Source: Sungkyunkwania multivorans (GTDB lineage Bacteria; Bacteroidota; Bacteroidia; Flavobacteriales; Flavobacteriaceae). From it: a stretch of 64,000 nt of DNA. Shown here piece by piece: positions 25,301 to 34,536 of this stretch. Under the pieces are notes generated by a model that had not been told where the DNA came from, did no database searches, and was given only the letters and a program-made list of their open reading frames with translations. The stretch spans positions 186,001 through 250,000 of the forward strand of contig NZ_JBHTJH010000017.1 in NCBI RefSeq assembly GCF_042675645.1, read 5' to 3'. Within the stretch, counting starts at the first letter, position 1. Each line of letters begins with the position of its first letter. Position numbers and translations under genes: made by a program.

Positions 25301-28300
25301 TCAGGCGCTGCGTGAACTTTGATCAGCCTTTAAATACTTGGAATGTTGGAGCCGTCAACACGACACAGGAAATGTTCGAGGGTGCGAGGTCATTCAATCA
25401 ACCATTGGATCAATGGAATGTTTCCAATGTGACCAACATGTCTGAAATGTTTAGCAATGCAGACAGTTTTGATCAGAATATTAATAGTTGGAACGTAACT
25501 AACGTGACCAACATGCGCGGTATGTTTAGTTTTGCTGACGTCTTCAACCAACCCCTCAATAATTGGGATGTGAACTCTGTGGTAGATATGTCTTATATGT
25601 TTCGCGGTGCAGGAGCCTTTGATCAGCCTTTAAATACTTGGAATGTAAGTGCCGTTGCAACTATGATCTCCATGTTTGAGAATGCTTCCGTATTCAACCA
25701 ACCGCTCAGCGATTGGGATGTAAGTTCTGTGACCTTGATGGGGTCCATGTTCGAAGGGGCAAGTGCTTTTGACCAAGCGATTGGAACGTGGGACGTGGCT
25801 TCCGTAACGCTGTTCGAAGCGATGTTCAAAGAGGCGGCAGCCTTTAATCAACCTTTAAATACTTGGGATACTGGTGAAGCCCTGAACATGGCCGAAATGT
25901 TCAACGGGGCCAATACCTTCAACCAAAACCTCGATAGCTGGGACGTCTCTTTTGTTACCACTATGGAAGCAATGTTCAAAGATGCTTTCTCCTACAACCA
26001 GTCTATGGATTCTTGGAATGTGGCTTCGGTGACGACCATGAGGCAAATGTTCTATAATGCTAGAGCCTTTAATGGTACCATTGATAGTTGGAATGTGCGC
26101 AGGGTAATTACTATGGAAGACATGTTCAGAGAGGCAGCTTCCTTCAATCAAAGCGTCAACAGCTGGCGAGTAGCCGGAGTGGAGAATATGAACCGCATGT
26201 TCTCGAATGCCACTGCTTACGATCAAGCTATGGACCGTTGGGATATCGGATTGGTAAGCATGCGATCGATGTTCAGCAACGCGACAACACTCGACCAATA
26301 TCTTGGTGATTGGGATGTAAGCAGGGTGACGAACATGACCAATATGTTGGATAACACCTCGCTTTCCAGAGAAAATTATGACAATACTTTGATCGCCTGG
26401 TCAGACCTTACACTAACTCCAGGAATCACAATGGGCGCACTTACCCTACCTTATTGCGATGCCTTGGAAGAACGGCAATCAATGATAGATAATTTTGGAT
26501 GGAGCTTTGTTGGTGACATCTTGGATTGTCCCATTCCTGTGTGCACGCAATTAGTATCCCCTACAAACGGAGCAACCGATGTCCCAGTAAATACCAATCT
26601 CACTTGGGAAGAGACCTTGTATGCAAGAGGCTACCGATTAACGGTTCGGGTCGACCCTGGGAATATTTTATTGGTTGATAATGAAGAAGTGTTTGACACT
26701 TCTTACCAATTCGCCACAGACTTTCTAGGTGGTGAGACAGTATATGTAACCCTTATTCCATTTAATAATGAAGGGGATGCCTCCGCCTGTGCCCAAGAGA
26801 GTTTTACCATTACCTCTAACAGCACCCCGACAGTGCCAGATTGTACAAGTCTTAGTTCCCCTATCAATGATGCTATAGATGTAGCCATCTCTACAGATTT
26901 AAGTTGGAACCCTATTGCTAATGCAGACGGATATCGCATTACCTTAGGAACCGCTTCTGGCGCAAATGATATCTTGGACAGCTTCGATGTTGGTAACGTA
27001 ACGACATACGACTTAGCGGTGGACCTACCAGAGGACTCGCAGATCTTTGTGACCATCATTCCATATAATAGTGAAGGTAACGCCACTGGCTGCGCGGAAG
27101 AGCTTTTCACTACAGAAATCATTCCTACGCCACCAGTTTGTACCGGATTGACAAGTCCTTTAGATGGAGCTACGAATGTAAACATCGATACCAATCTGAG
27201 TTGGAGCGCCGTTGATGGGGCTACAGGTTACCTCCTTATCGTGGGTACAACCTCGGGAGGTATTGAAATTATTAACAATGTAGATGTAGGCAATGTTACC
27301 TTCTATGACTTTTCGACAGCCCTTTTAGAGAATAGAACATACTATGTTACCATAATTCCATATAATGAAGTTGGCGATGCCATTGGCTGTAATGAAGAAA
27401 GCTTCAGAACGGGTAATTCAACCGCTGATGACCCACCAGTGTGTACCTCATTGTCAGCTCCTGCTAACGGCGCATCAGATATTGCAATTACTGCAGATCT
27501 TAATTGGAATGCTATCAGCAATGCAGATGGGTATAGACTTACCGTAGGTACGACCTCGGGTGGAAATGACATCCTTAACAATTTGGACGTGGGTAATGTA
27601 ACTCTTTATAACTTACCCGCAGACCTGCCTTCTAACTCAACGATCTATGTTACAATCATTCCATACAACATAAATGGCGATGCTACGGGATGCGCTGAAG
27701 AAATCTTTACCACCGAAGTGATCCCTCCTGTTTGTACGTCGCTAACTTTACCTTTAAATGGCGCAACTGATGTTGATGTTGCTACCAATCTGAGCTGGAC
27801 CCCCATTGCCGAAGCTACCGGATATCGAATAACTATCGGAACTGCTTCTGGTGGGAATGATATACTTGATAATTTTGACGTGGGCAATGTTTCTACCTAT
27901 GATCTACCCACCGACCTGCCTGAAGATGCGACCATCTATGTGACCATCGTGCCTTATAATGCAGATGGCGATGCCACGGGTTGTTCAGAGGCACTTTTTA
28001 CCACAGAAATATTACCAAGAGCGCCCGAATGTACAAGCTTAGCTGCACCAACAAATAATGCGACCGATGTTGCACTAGGTGCTAACTTGAGCTGGAATTC
28101 CGTTGCCAATGCTACAGGATATCTTGTCACCGTAGGTACCACTTCGGGCGGGAATGATATACTTGATAGCTTTGATGTGGGTAACGTCACAACTTATGAT
28201 TTACCAACAGACCTTCCAGCTAGCTCAACCATCTTTGTGACCATTATTCCGTACAATGCAATTGGTGATGCCACGGGTTGTTTGGAAGAATCTTTTACCA

Positions 28301-29493
28301 CCGAAACCCCAGCTGCGAGTTGCTCCAACCTTATCGTTCCTGCTTTTGATGCTATGAATGTTCCAGTGAACACCAATCTCACATGGAATGCGGCAAACTA
28401 TGCTGTTAGCTACACTATTAGTATTGGAACCTCAACCGGAGCACAAGACCTTTTACCACTAACAGACGTAGGCAACGTAACAACTTTTGACCCACCGAAC
28501 GACCTGCCGGCGAACACCCGAATATTCGTTACCATCACGGCAATCAATGCTCTTGGAGATGGCACCGTTTGTGGTGATGATCAGTTTACGACAGGAGAGA
28601 CCGTACCCGAATGCACCTCGCTTACTGATCCTCTTGATGGCGCTATAAATGTTTCCATTGATAGCAATATATCCTGGAATGCAACGGCGAATGCTGATGG
28701 TTATCGTTTAACGATAGGAACCTCTTCTGGAGGGAATGATCTCCTAGACAATGAGAATGTAGGAAATATAACTACCTACGACCCACCAACCGACCTCCCA
28801 GAGAACATGAGGATCTTTATAACTATTATTCCTTTTAACGCTGCTGGAGACGCGGTTAGTTGTATAGAAGAAAGCTTTACCACAGAAATCATTCCGGTAA
28901 TTCCTCAGTGCACCTCATTGATCAATCCTACGAATGGAGCGGTCGATGTTGCCTTAGATGTAGACCTCATTTGGAATGAGATTGCAAATGCCGAGGGTTA
29001 CCGACTTACAGTGGGCACTTTCTCAGGAGGAAACAATATCCTAGATGATCTTGATGTTGGCAATACCACATTCTATGACTTGACTGCAGATCTACCTGAG
29101 AACAGCATCATTTACGTGAATATCGTACCGTATAATTTTATTGGAGATGCAATAGGCTGTGTCGAAGAAAGCTTCACTACTTTTTTTGATACCAGTTTTG
29201 TGGACGAGACCAAGTATGGTTTCTCACCCGATGGTGACGGGATCAACGAATATTGGGAGATCGTAGGGATTGAAAACTATCCCGATAATATCGTTTCTAT
29301 TTTTAACCGATGGGGTGACCTCGTTTTTGAGGTTAGAGGATACAATAATAGCTCAAGAGCTTTTAGAGGGGAGGCCAATCGAGCCATTGCGGATGGAAAA
29401 CAATTACCCGAGGGCACCTATTTCTTCAATTTGAGCTTTGAAGGTGCGCATCCCTATAAAAAAACACAAGGTTTTCTTGTTTTAAAAAGATAA
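22375..29493 (+). CDS. Giant DUF285-repeat (BspA-like) surface protein with T9SS type B sorting domain
   Basis: A 2372-residue secreted protein. Order of parts: signal peptide (ends FCFAQ, residue 21); PKD-like module with DWGDGNSDT (about 35-90); 15 tandem 25-residue DUF285 units of the form FNQPLNNWDVSNVTDM (about 145-524) plus a cap; one Ig/Fn3-like module (about 591-685); a second PKD-like module (DWGDNQYNNN, about 700-770); 20 more DUF285 units (about 822-1323) plus a cap; nine Ig/Fn3-like modules of about 98 residues starting C-T-S-L and containing VGNVTTYDL (about 1390-2271); and a C-terminal CHU_C/type B sorting domain (FSPDGDGINEYW, FNRWGDLVFEV). The DUF285 fold is a leucine-rich-repeat-like solenoid used in adhesins. 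Export by T9SS and surface attachment are expected. The SprF-like partner starts 5 bp later. Confidence 0.93.
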   Translation: MSKKILLFFLFSSLSLFCFAQDSFSSIWDTTQDGISGNNQITIPTNPSYTYSYSIDWGDGNSDTSVTGDITHTYATAGTYTVSISGNFPAIYFNDTGDRLKILEILSWGNIQWETMEDAFHGCENLNFDAIGSPDLSQVSSLRNMFKECVTFNGIVNDWDVSGITDISGMFFNTDMFNRPLDRWNTISVTTMAETFRSANRFNEPLDNWNTASVTDMSYMFSSANSFNQNINNWDVSQVTTMEGMFSSASRFNQPLNNWNVSNVTDMSNMFQGTDFDLPLDNWDVSNVTDMSGMFSQYSDFNQNINNWNVSSVTDMSQMFLRATRFNQPLDQWDVSNVTDMRGMFDGFFVAMIFNQPLNSWDVSNVTNMSNMFRDCVPFNQPLNNWNVSSVIDINGMFSGSSNFNRTSFDQPLTSWNISNVTNMSRMFQFSSFDQPLDSWDVSGVTAMEAMFRGAQFNQQLNTWNIAGVTNMRDMFRNASLFNQALNNWDVSLVTNMNGMFANATSFDQDLGGWSIGNVTNMTEMLNSAGLSQENYDSTLIGWAAQTVQPNINLGANNLTYCDGRNARQDLIDNSGWNITGDSINCSFVTCTSFISPMDGETNVPANFDLRWNPAPNATGYRATVRVDRGGSIITILDNEDQGNVVGIDFTSDLLPGDVVYATVVPYNGEGPATDCEEISFTVVASWQNSPDAFIITIDTRILDSNSTPANQLRLELNNGFPNNYSYDFSVDWGDNQYNNNVTDNITHTYLNPGIYTIAIIGDYPGHYYGSSNRDNNKLISMDQWGTQQWDSMRRTFYYCENMVYNATDIPDLSQVTDMSDMFGSAVLFNSDISSWDVSNVTNMSRMFIGAVEFNQPLDNWNVSNVTNMSGMFLAARKFDQPIGNWNVSNVTNMSRMFEQATVFNQPLNNWNVSNVTNMADMFERAVAFDQPLNNWNVSNVTNMAEMFSGFVTDMVFNQALDSWDVSSVTDMSEMFRRCVNFDQPLNTWNVGAVNTTQEMFEGARSFNQPLDQWNVSNVTNMSEMFSNADSFDQNINSWNVTNVTNMRGMFSFADVFNQPLNNWDVNSVVDMSYMFRGAGAFDQPLNTWNVSAVATMISMFENASVFNQPLSDWDVSSVTLMGSMFEGASAFDQAIGTWDVASVTLFEAMFKEAAAFNQPLNTWDTGEALNMAEMFNGANTFNQNLDSWDVSFVTTMEAMFKDAFSYNQSMDSWNVASVTTMRQMFYNARAFNGTIDSWNVRRVITMEDMFREAASFNQSVNSWRVAGVENMNRMFSNATAYDQAMDRWDIGLVSMRSMFSNATTLDQYLGDWDVSRVTNMTNMLDNTSLSRENYDNTLIAWSDLTLTPGITMGALTLPYCDALEERQSMIDNFGWSFVGDILDCPIPVCTQLVSPTNGATDVPVNTNLTWEETLYARGYRLTVRVDPGNILLVDNEEVFDTSYQFATDFLGGETVYVTLIPFNNEGDASACAQESFTITSNSTPTVPDCTSLSSPINDAIDVAISTDLSWNPIANADGYRITLGTASGANDILDSFDVGNVTTYDLAVDLPEDSQIFVTIIPYNSEGNATGCAEELFTTEIIPTPPVCTGLTSPLDGATNVNIDTNLSWSAVDGATGYLLIVGTTSGGIEIINNVDVGNVTFYDFSTALLENRTYYVTIIPYNEVGDAIGCNEESFRTGNSTADDPPVCTSLSAPANGASDIAITADLNWNAISNADGYRLTVGTTSGGNDILNNLDVGNVTLYNLPADLPSNSTIYVTIIPYNINGDATGCAEEIFTTEVIPPVCTSLTLPLNGATDVDVATNLSWTPIAEATGYRITIGTASGGNDILDNFDVGNVSTYDLPTDLPEDATIYVTIVPYNADGDATGCSEALFTTEILPRAPECTSLAAPTNNATDVALGANLSWNSVANATGYLVTVGTTSGGNDILDSFDVGNVTTYDLPTDLPASSTIFVTIIPYNAIGDATGCLEESFTTETPAASCSNLIVPAFDAMNVPVNTNLTWNAANYAVSYTISIGTSTGAQDLLPLTDVGNVTTFDPPNDLPANTRIFVTITAINALGDGTVCGDDQFTTGETVPECTSLTDPLDGAINVSIDSNISWNATANADGYRLTIGTSSGGNDLLDNENVGNITTYDPPTDLPENMRIFITIIPFNAAGDAVSCIEESFTTEIIPVIPQCTSLINPTNGAVDVALDVDLIWNEIANAEGYRLTVGTFSGGNNILDDLDVGNTTFYDLTADLPENSIIYVNIVPYNFIGDAIGCVEESFTTFFDTSFVDETKYGFSPDGDGINEYWEIVGIENYPDNIVSIFNRWGDLVFEVRGYNNSSRAFRGEANRAIADGKQLPEGTYFFNLSFEGAHPYKKTQGFLVLKR
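22807..23946 (+). repeat. DUF285 tandem array 1 (15 units of about 75 bp)
   Basis: Fifteen in-frame units of 24-30 residues, mostly 25, each starting M-F and containing F-N-Q-P-L-x-x-W-x-V-S-x-V-T-x-M. Units 9 and 11 carry short insertions (FFVAM and NRTS). The array ends in a degenerate cap (MLNSAGLSQENYDSTL). Confidence 0.9.
24838..26343 (+). repeat. DUF285 tandem array 2 (20 units of about 75 bp)
   Basis: Twenty in-frame units of the same type as array 1, ending in a matching cap (MLDNTSLSRENYDNTL). Unit 6 has an insertion (GFVTDMVF) like that of unit 9 in array 1 (GFFVAMIF). The PKD-array-cap block therefore appears to have been duplicated as a whole and then expanded. Confidence 0.9.
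26542..29187 (+). repeat. Nine tandem Ig/Fn3-like modules (about 294 bp each)
   Basis: Nine modules of about 98 residues, each opening C-T-S-L and containing the pattern W-N-x-x-A-N-A-x-G-Y-R-L-T-V-G-T, the motif D-V-G-N-V-T-T-Y-D-L, and an end such as E-E-S-F-T-T-E. A tenth related module lies between the two DUF285 arrays. Cys pairs (C-T at the start and x-G-C near the end) may close one disulfide per module. Confidence 0.85.
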
Positions 29494-29498
29494 TTTGC

Positions 29499-30410
29499 AT
29501 GGTACGGAAAATTTGCCTCTATACAACATTGATTTTCGGAGCATTCTTGCGATTGATCGCACAACAGAATCCTGTTTTTGCCGAGTATAATTACAATCCC
29601 TTCATTATAAATTCCGCTTATGCGGGCTTACAAAGCGAAGCAGAAGCCAATCTTAGCAGCATTGGTCTTTTAGGCTCATTTGATGGAGCGCCGCAGACCA
29701 GCTCCTTTACGCTGAATGCTCCACTTTACAACGAAAAAATGGCTCTGGGAGGAGGGATTATCCATGATAAAATTGGCGTGACCACCGTGGCCAATGTTTT
29801 TGCTGCGTATTCGTATAAGATCTTCTTTGAGGAAAACAGACGCCCTAATTGGCAGATATACGATCGCAATGTAATTTCATTCGGAATCACTGCTGGTGTT
29901 ATTTCGTATCAAGAGGACCTTCTGTCTTTAAATATCGAAGGCGACCAAAACTTTGCCGAAAACATAAATATCATGATTCCATCTTTGGGGGTCGGATTCT
30001 TATTTAACCACGGGCCATTTGCAGTAGGCCTATCTGTGCCAAATATTTTAGGCGATGCATTGGCCTCAGATAAGGTGCTTAATATCACTACCCCAGTCTA
30101 TGGGTACATGGGTTATAAGTTTTACTTGAATCGCTTCAAAGAGATGATCTTCAAACCCAACTTTTTGACAAAGTTCGAAAACGGTATTTTTCAAGCTGAT
30201 CTAAATATGGGCATTAGCTACTTGAACAAGATCGATCTCGGCTGTGGTTATCGCACCAATGCATCCTTTAACTTTTTCGGTGGTTTTTATTTTTGGGAAA
30301 ACTTTCGCTTTGTCTATCATTATAATTCCGCGACACGCAATGCTCCTATAAATAATACACATGGTATCATCTTATCATATCGCTTTGGTAATGGTTTCAA
30401 CCTCAATTAA
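29499..30410 (+). CDS. PorP/SprF family type IX secretion system membrane protein
   Basis: A 303-residue outer-membrane beta-barrel protein with a signal peptide (to about residue 22, LIAQQ) and the typical opening QNPVFAEYNYNPFIINSAYAGL. PorP/SprF proteins serve T9SS, and those encoded next to type B sorting-domain proteins help attach that cargo to the surface (as SprF does for SprB in Flavobacterium johnsoniae). It starts 5 bp after the giant surface protein, which supports a dedicated export partnership. Its last four bases overlap the convergent hemJ gene. Confidence 0.92.
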   Translation: MVRKICLYTTLIFGAFLRLIAQQNPVFAEYNYNPFIINSAYAGLQSEAEANLSSIGLLGSFDGAPQTSSFTLNAPLYNEKMALGGGIIHDKIGVTTVANVFAAYSYKIFFEENRRPNWQIYDRNVISFGITAGVISYQEDLLSLNIEGDQNFAENINIMIPSLGVGFLFNHGPFAVGLSVPNILGDALASDKVLNITTPVYGYMGYKFYLNRFKEMIFKPNFLTKFENGIFQADLNMGISYLNKIDLGCGYRTNASFNFFGGFYFWENFRFVYHYNSATRNAPINNTHGIILSYRFGNGFNLN

Positions 30411-30958
30411 ACCTCAGGATTTTTATCTCGAATTCGTTTATAGAGCTTGATACCTAACATTAATAATATGGCCAATACGACAATTCCGACCACACCAAAT
30501 ATCCAATTGATCGAATTCTTAAGAATCACTAAAAACACGACAGCAAAAAGGATAATGGTAGAGACCTCGTTATAGATTCGCATGTAGTTCGACGAATAGC
30601 GAACGTCATCATTCTGAAGCTGCTTGAATATCTGATGTGTCCTCCAGTGGTAAAGAAAAAGCACTACAACGAAGCCCAATTTGATATGCATCCATCCCTG
30701 TTGAAGCCACGCCGGTATCATAAGAAGCAGCCATATGGCAAAGAGGGTCGATAATATGGCCGAAGGCCAAGTGATGATAAACCATAGCCGTTTGGTCATC
30801 AACTTAAGCTGCTTCGTTAAGATCTCCTTTTCTGGAGATGGCTTTTGCGAGGCCTCAATATGATACATAAAAAGTCGTGGGATATAGAACAAGCCGGCAA
30901 ACCAGGTGATCACAAAGATGAGGTGTAACGATTTTATATAGTTATAATATTCTCCCAA
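30407..30958 (-). CDS. hemJ: Protoporphyrinogen IX oxidase HemJ (CopD/UPF0093 family)
   Basis: A 183-residue protein with four membrane helices. It opens YNYIKSLHLIFVITWFAGL then FYIPRLFMYH, the signature of HemJ with its conserved membrane His, and has KLGFVVVLFLYHWRTHQIF later. HemJ oxidises protoporphyrinogen IX to protoporphyrin IX, the penultimate step of heme synthesis, in bacteria that lack HemG and HemY. The window also holds hemA, B, C, D, E, F and H but no hemG/hemY, which fits. It lies about 8 kb from hemH, outside the main cluster, and overlaps the SprF-like gene tail to tail. Confidence 0.85.
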   Translation of the reverse strand: MGEYYNYIKSLHLIFVITWFAGLFYIPRLFMYHIEASQKPSPEKEILTKQLKLMTKRLWFIITWPSAILSTLFAIWLLLMIPAWLQQGWMHIKLGFVVVLFLYHWRTHQIFKQLQNDDVRYSSNYMRIYNEVSTIILFAVVFLVILKNSINWIFGVVGIVVLAILLMLGIKLYKRIRDKNPEV

Positions 30959-30982
30959 TGTAGTTCAGTCTTCAAAAATTAA

Positions 30983-33900
30983 TTATTTTTCTACAAACAA
31001 GTACTGCAATTGCAACTTGTTAAATTCTTGGTTGAATTTTGCCACCTCATCTGTTAAGACCTTGTCAAATTTTGTGAGCGCAGCCTCTATTTCTTTGGTC
31101 AATTGGTTCTTTACTGCAATATCTTGTGCTGTAGGTGGAAAATCATCGAGCGTGACCAGACTGTTCAAATGCCCAAGTTTATTGGTCAGACGAATCGGAA
31201 AATTCAATGGGTCTTGACGACTGCGATTCTTGGTTTGGTAAAGTGCTTCCTCGACCTCGGTCAATTGTACTTTCATCTCTTTTGCCTTTTCTACCAACTG
31301 CTTCACTCGATCGTCATCTTTATATTGCTTGCTAAAGGCATCCAATTGCTCATTGACCTTCCGTATCTTCTTGATGCTTTTATGCGCCTTATCAATGGTC
31401 TCATTGACACCTTTTACGAATTCGAATTGCCGTTGCATCCCTGCCAGATCAGATTCCGAACGTTCATCTTTTAAGATCTTGAAATTTTGTCTCTGGCTCT
31501 CCCCATTTACATTGAGGATCACCGCATAGTCTCCGGGAACGGCTTTTGCTCCGCTGAGACTTGCCCACCATAGGATCATTCCTTTGAGGCGTTCAGCGCC
31601 TTTGTAACGCATATCCCAAACAAAGGTATTTCCTCCTTTCTGTAGCTTCGTAAGCTTATGGTCCTTAGAGTGGTTGCTAAAGGTCTTGATCGTATCATTA
31701 CCTTTCATATAGCTCAAAGAGATCGTATCTTTTTTCTCATCAAGATCTTTGAGATAGAAATGAGTGATCACTCCGTTGGGATGATTGGTACCAGCAGTTT
31801 TAGATTCGCTTCCACCGCTTCCTTTGGTGCGATAACTATCTTTCGGTTTAAAAAGTACCGCAGCTTTATTTTTCATATCACTCGAAAGTTGGCGTAACAC
31901 GGTAAGGTCATCGATGATCCATAGGCTTCTCCCTTGAGTGGCGACGATGAGGTTGTCATCTTTCAGCGCAAGATCGGTGATTGGGACGGTGGGAAGGTTC
32001 AATTGGAATTTTTCCCACGTCACTCCGTCATTGAATGAAATATACATACCTGTTTCCGTCCCAGCATACAGCAGGCCCTTCTGTTTTGGGTCGGCCCGCA
32101 GTACTCGTGTAAAATGCTCATTATCTATACCGTTCGTTATTTTTTTCCAGCTCTTGCCATAGTCCGTCGTTTTGTAAAGATATGGTGAAAAATCACCCGT
32201 TTTATACAGTGTTCCAGCGACGTAGCAGGTTCCTGCATCAAAAGGCGAGGGTTCAATGCTGTTGATCATCAACCATTTTGGTGCTCCCTTTGGAGTTACA
32301 TTCTCCCAATTATTTCCACCGTCTTTGGTAAGGTGTACGAGCCCATCATCGCTGCCCACCCAAAGTAAACCTTCTTGCAAAGGACTCTCGGCAGCGGCAA
32401 AAATGGTACAATAGTATTCGACTCCGGTATTGTCTTGGGTGATGGGGCCTCCGGAAGAACGCTGACGTTCAGGATCGTTTCTGGTAAGGTCTGGGCTGAT
32501 GATCTTCCAGCTTTGGCCTTCATTATCTGTCACATGTACGTGTTGTGAGAAGGTGTACAGTTTGTTAGGATCATGCTTACTAAAAATAATGGGAAAATTC
32601 CATTGAAAACGATATTTCATGCCTTCGGCGCCATGCCCCATGGGATTGTCTGGCCACACATTGATGGCGCGAACGGTTCCTGTCTTATGATTGACCCGAG
32701 TGAGAAATCCGCCATAGCTACCACCATATACGATATCATTATTCTTAGGATCCACTGCAATGTGCGCGGATTCTCCTCCAGCAGTAGACTCCCAATCATC
32801 CTCACCAATTCTAGAACCGTCACTTCTATGTGAAATCCTGATTGTTGAATTATCTTGCTGTGCTGCATAGATCCTATAGGGAAAATGATTATCTGTCGTT
32901 ACCCGATAAAACTGTGAGGTAGGTTGATTGTGATAGGTACTCCAAGTTGCTCCTCCATCATAGGTGATCTGTGCCCCACCGTCATCACCAATGATCATTC
33001 GTTTGGGATTCTCTGGGGCGATCCATAGATCATGATGATCTCCATGAGGCGCTCTGAATGATGAAAAGGTCTTTCCTCCATCCTTCGATTTATGATAGTT
33101 AACATTTACCACGTAAACAACATCTTCATCTTTGGGGTCCGCATAAATACGTGTGTAATACCATGCTCGTTGACGAAGACTACGTTCGCTATTGGTTTGT
33201 TTCCATGTTTTTCCTCCATCTTCCGAGCGATAAACCCCTCCATTCTTTTCGTTCTCAACGATGGCCCAAACGCGGTCACCATTCACTGGAGAAACGGTGA
33301 CACCAATGATTCCCAAGGTGCCTTCTGGAAAACCTGCATTGGTTGAGATCTCGGTCCAGGTTTCGCCACTATCAGTACTTTTCCAAAGGGCAGAACCTTC
33401 TCCACCACTGCTTAAACTATAGGGTGTTCGTTGTACTCGCCAAGTGGCTGCATAGAGGATTCTTGGGTTGGTAGGGTCAATGATCAGATCAACAGCACCC
33501 GCCTGGTCATTCGCAAAGAGCGTTTTCTTCCATGTTTTCCCCCCATCGATGCTCTTGTATATTCCGCGATCTGCCGTAGGCTTATAAATATTACCAAGCA
33601 CTGCGGCATAGACAATATTGTGGTTTGTTGGGTGAACTGCTATTCTAGGGATGTGTCGAGAATTATTGAGGCCCATCGTTTTCCATGTTTTTCCTGCATC
33701 TTCACTTTTCCAAACACCATAACCCGATGACACATTTCCCCTAACGGTCTTTTCTCCTCCACCTGCATAGATCACGTTCTCATCACTGGGAGCCACCTTT
33801 ACCGAACCGATACTGCCCCCGAAAAAACCATCTGAAATATTTTCCCAACTACGTCCGCCATCGGTCGTTTTCCAAACACCTCCACCTGTGGCTCCAAAAT

Positions 33901-34105
33901 AGAACAGATTGGGTTTCCCCGCAACTCCTGTGACTGCTGCCGATCTTCCTCCACGAAAAGGACCGATTAAACGATACTCTAGTGAAGAATAGAGTTCCGT
34001 TGGAAAAACAGCGTCTGAAGTTGAATTTTTTCGCTGTGCTTCAGCTTGAAATTGACATAAAAAAAGAACAACTATTATGCTTGTCCGAAAAGTAGAATGA
34101 AACAT
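30983..34105 (-). CDS. Secreted VPS10/BNR-repeat beta-propeller protein (sortilin-like glycosyl hydrolase family)
   Basis: A 1040-residue exported protein with many BNR/Asp-box repeats (GGRSWENIS, AGKTWKTMG, SGETWTEIS, GGKTWKQTN, YGKSWKKI), which form one or two large beta-propellers over about residues 50-720. A helical region near the C-terminus contains many Lys and Glu. Bacteroidota databases label this family VPS10 domain or glycosyl hydrolase, but no catalytic residues are established. The frame opens at 34177, but the Met at 34105 is the likely start, because it gives a clean signal peptide (MFHSTFRTSIIVVLFLCQFQ). It begins 24 bp upstream of hemJ on the same strand. Function is unknown. 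Confidence 0.85.
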   Translation of the reverse strand: MFHSTFRTSIIVVLFLCQFQAEAQRKNSTSDAVFPTELYSSLEYRLIGPFRGGRSAAVTGVAGKPNLFYFGATGGGVWKTTDGGRSWENISDGFFGGSIGSVKVAPSDENVIYAGGGEKTVRGNVSSGYGVWKSEDAGKTWKTMGLNNSRHIPRIAVHPTNHNIVYAAVLGNIYKPTADRGIYKSIDGGKTWKKTLFANDQAGAVDLIIDPTNPRILYAATWRVQRTPYSLSSGGEGSALWKSTDSGETWTEISTNAGFPEGTLGIIGVTVSPVNGDRVWAIVENEKNGGVYRSEDGGKTWKQTNSERSLRQRAWYYTRIYADPKDEDVVYVVNVNYHKSKDGGKTFSSFRAPHGDHHDLWIAPENPKRMIIGDDGGAQITYDGGATWSTYHNQPTSQFYRVTTDNHFPYRIYAAQQDNSTIRISHRSDGSRIGEDDWESTAGGESAHIAVDPKNNDIVYGGSYGGFLTRVNHKTGTVRAINVWPDNPMGHGAEGMKYRFQWNFPIIFSKHDPNKLYTFSQHVHVTDNEGQSWKIISPDLTRNDPERQRSSGGPITQDNTGVEYYCTIFAAAESPLQEGLLWVGSDDGLVHLTKDGGNNWENVTPKGAPKWLMINSIEPSPFDAGTCYVAGTLYKTGDFSPYLYKTTDYGKSWKKITNGIDNEHFTRVLRADPKQKGLLYAGTETGMYISFNDGVTWEKFQLNLPTVPITDLALKDDNLIVATQGRSLWIIDDLTVLRQLSSDMKNKAAVLFKPKDSYRTKGSGGSESKTAGTNHPNGVITHFYLKDLDEKKDTISLSYMKGNDTIKTFSNHSKDHKLTKLQKGGNTFVWDMRYKGAERLKGMILWWASLSGAKAVPGDYAVILNVNGESQRQNFKILKDERSESDLAGMQRQFEFVKGVNETIDKAHKSIKKIRKVNEQLDAFSKQYKDDDRVKQLVEKAKEMKVQLTEVEEALYQTKNRSRQDPLNFPIRLTNKLGHLNSLVTLDDFPPTAQDIAVKNQLTKEIEAALTKFDKVLTDEVAKFNQEFNKLQLQYLFVEK

Positions 34106-34216
34106 GGTAATGTATGGTTTTGAATTAGCCGTCTTAAAAATACGGATAAAGCAACAATCTAGATTGAAGATCATCAAATTAAGACAGTTTTAACAAATTA
34201 TGAATTATCTTTTATT

Positions 34217-34224
34217 TACGTTTG
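34217..34224 (+). promoter_or_regulatory. -7 box candidate for the metal-uptake-like operon
   Basis: TACGTTTG matches TAnnTTTG. The expected transcription start, about 34230, nearly coincides with the GTG start codon at 34231. No good -33 element was found. Confidence 0.35.
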
Positions 34225-34230
34225 TAGATC

Positions 34231-34536
34231 GTGCAACAAAACTGGAGACATATCTCGTTATTTTTGTTATTCTTTGCGCTAATTAGTGTGAAGGTATCCG
34301 CTTTTCATGTATATACACATGAGCTATCTGAAGATTCTCATATCGAGTGTTCATTGTGTGAAGATGCGATCACCAACATGCAAACGGAGTTCTCGGATGT
34401 TGAAGTCGCTAATGCCCCCTCCGAGATTGTACAGAAAATTTACTTTCAGCAACCCATTCTCATTGCTGAGAAGGTCTTCCTCAAAAAGGAAATCCACTAT
34501 TCACTTCACAACAGACCCCCGCCATCTAAGGGATAA
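34231..34536 (+). CDS. Small exported His/Cys-containing protein, unknown
   Basis: A 101-residue protein read from a GTG at 34231. A hydrophobic signal segment (HISLFLLFFALISVKVSAF) is followed by a short stretch with possible metal ligands (H-V-Y-T-H and H-I-E-C-S-L-C-E) and a tail ending NRPPPSKG. I do not recognise a named family. Small periplasmic proteins of this layout are often encoded just before metal-type TonB receptors in Flavobacteriaceae, as here (76 bp to the receptor start). A role in metal capture or sensing is an inference. Confidence 0.55.
   Translation: MQQNWRHISLFLLFFALISVKVSAFHVYTHELSEDSHIECSLCEDAITNMQTEFSDVEVANAPSEIVQKIYFQQPILIAEKVFLKKEIHYSLHNRPPPSKG

Noticed and set aside
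24811..26298. Long minus-strand open frames (up to 147 residues) inside the DUF285 arrays
   Set aside because: They mirror the 75-bp repeat unit on the other strand, show repeated H-I-P motifs from the same DNA, and have no start context or homology.
22807..26343. Regular 75-bp repeats considered as a CRISPR-like or non-coding tandem array
   Set aside because: The units stay in frame, encode a known protein repeat (DUF285), and have no conserved repeat/variable spacer pattern.
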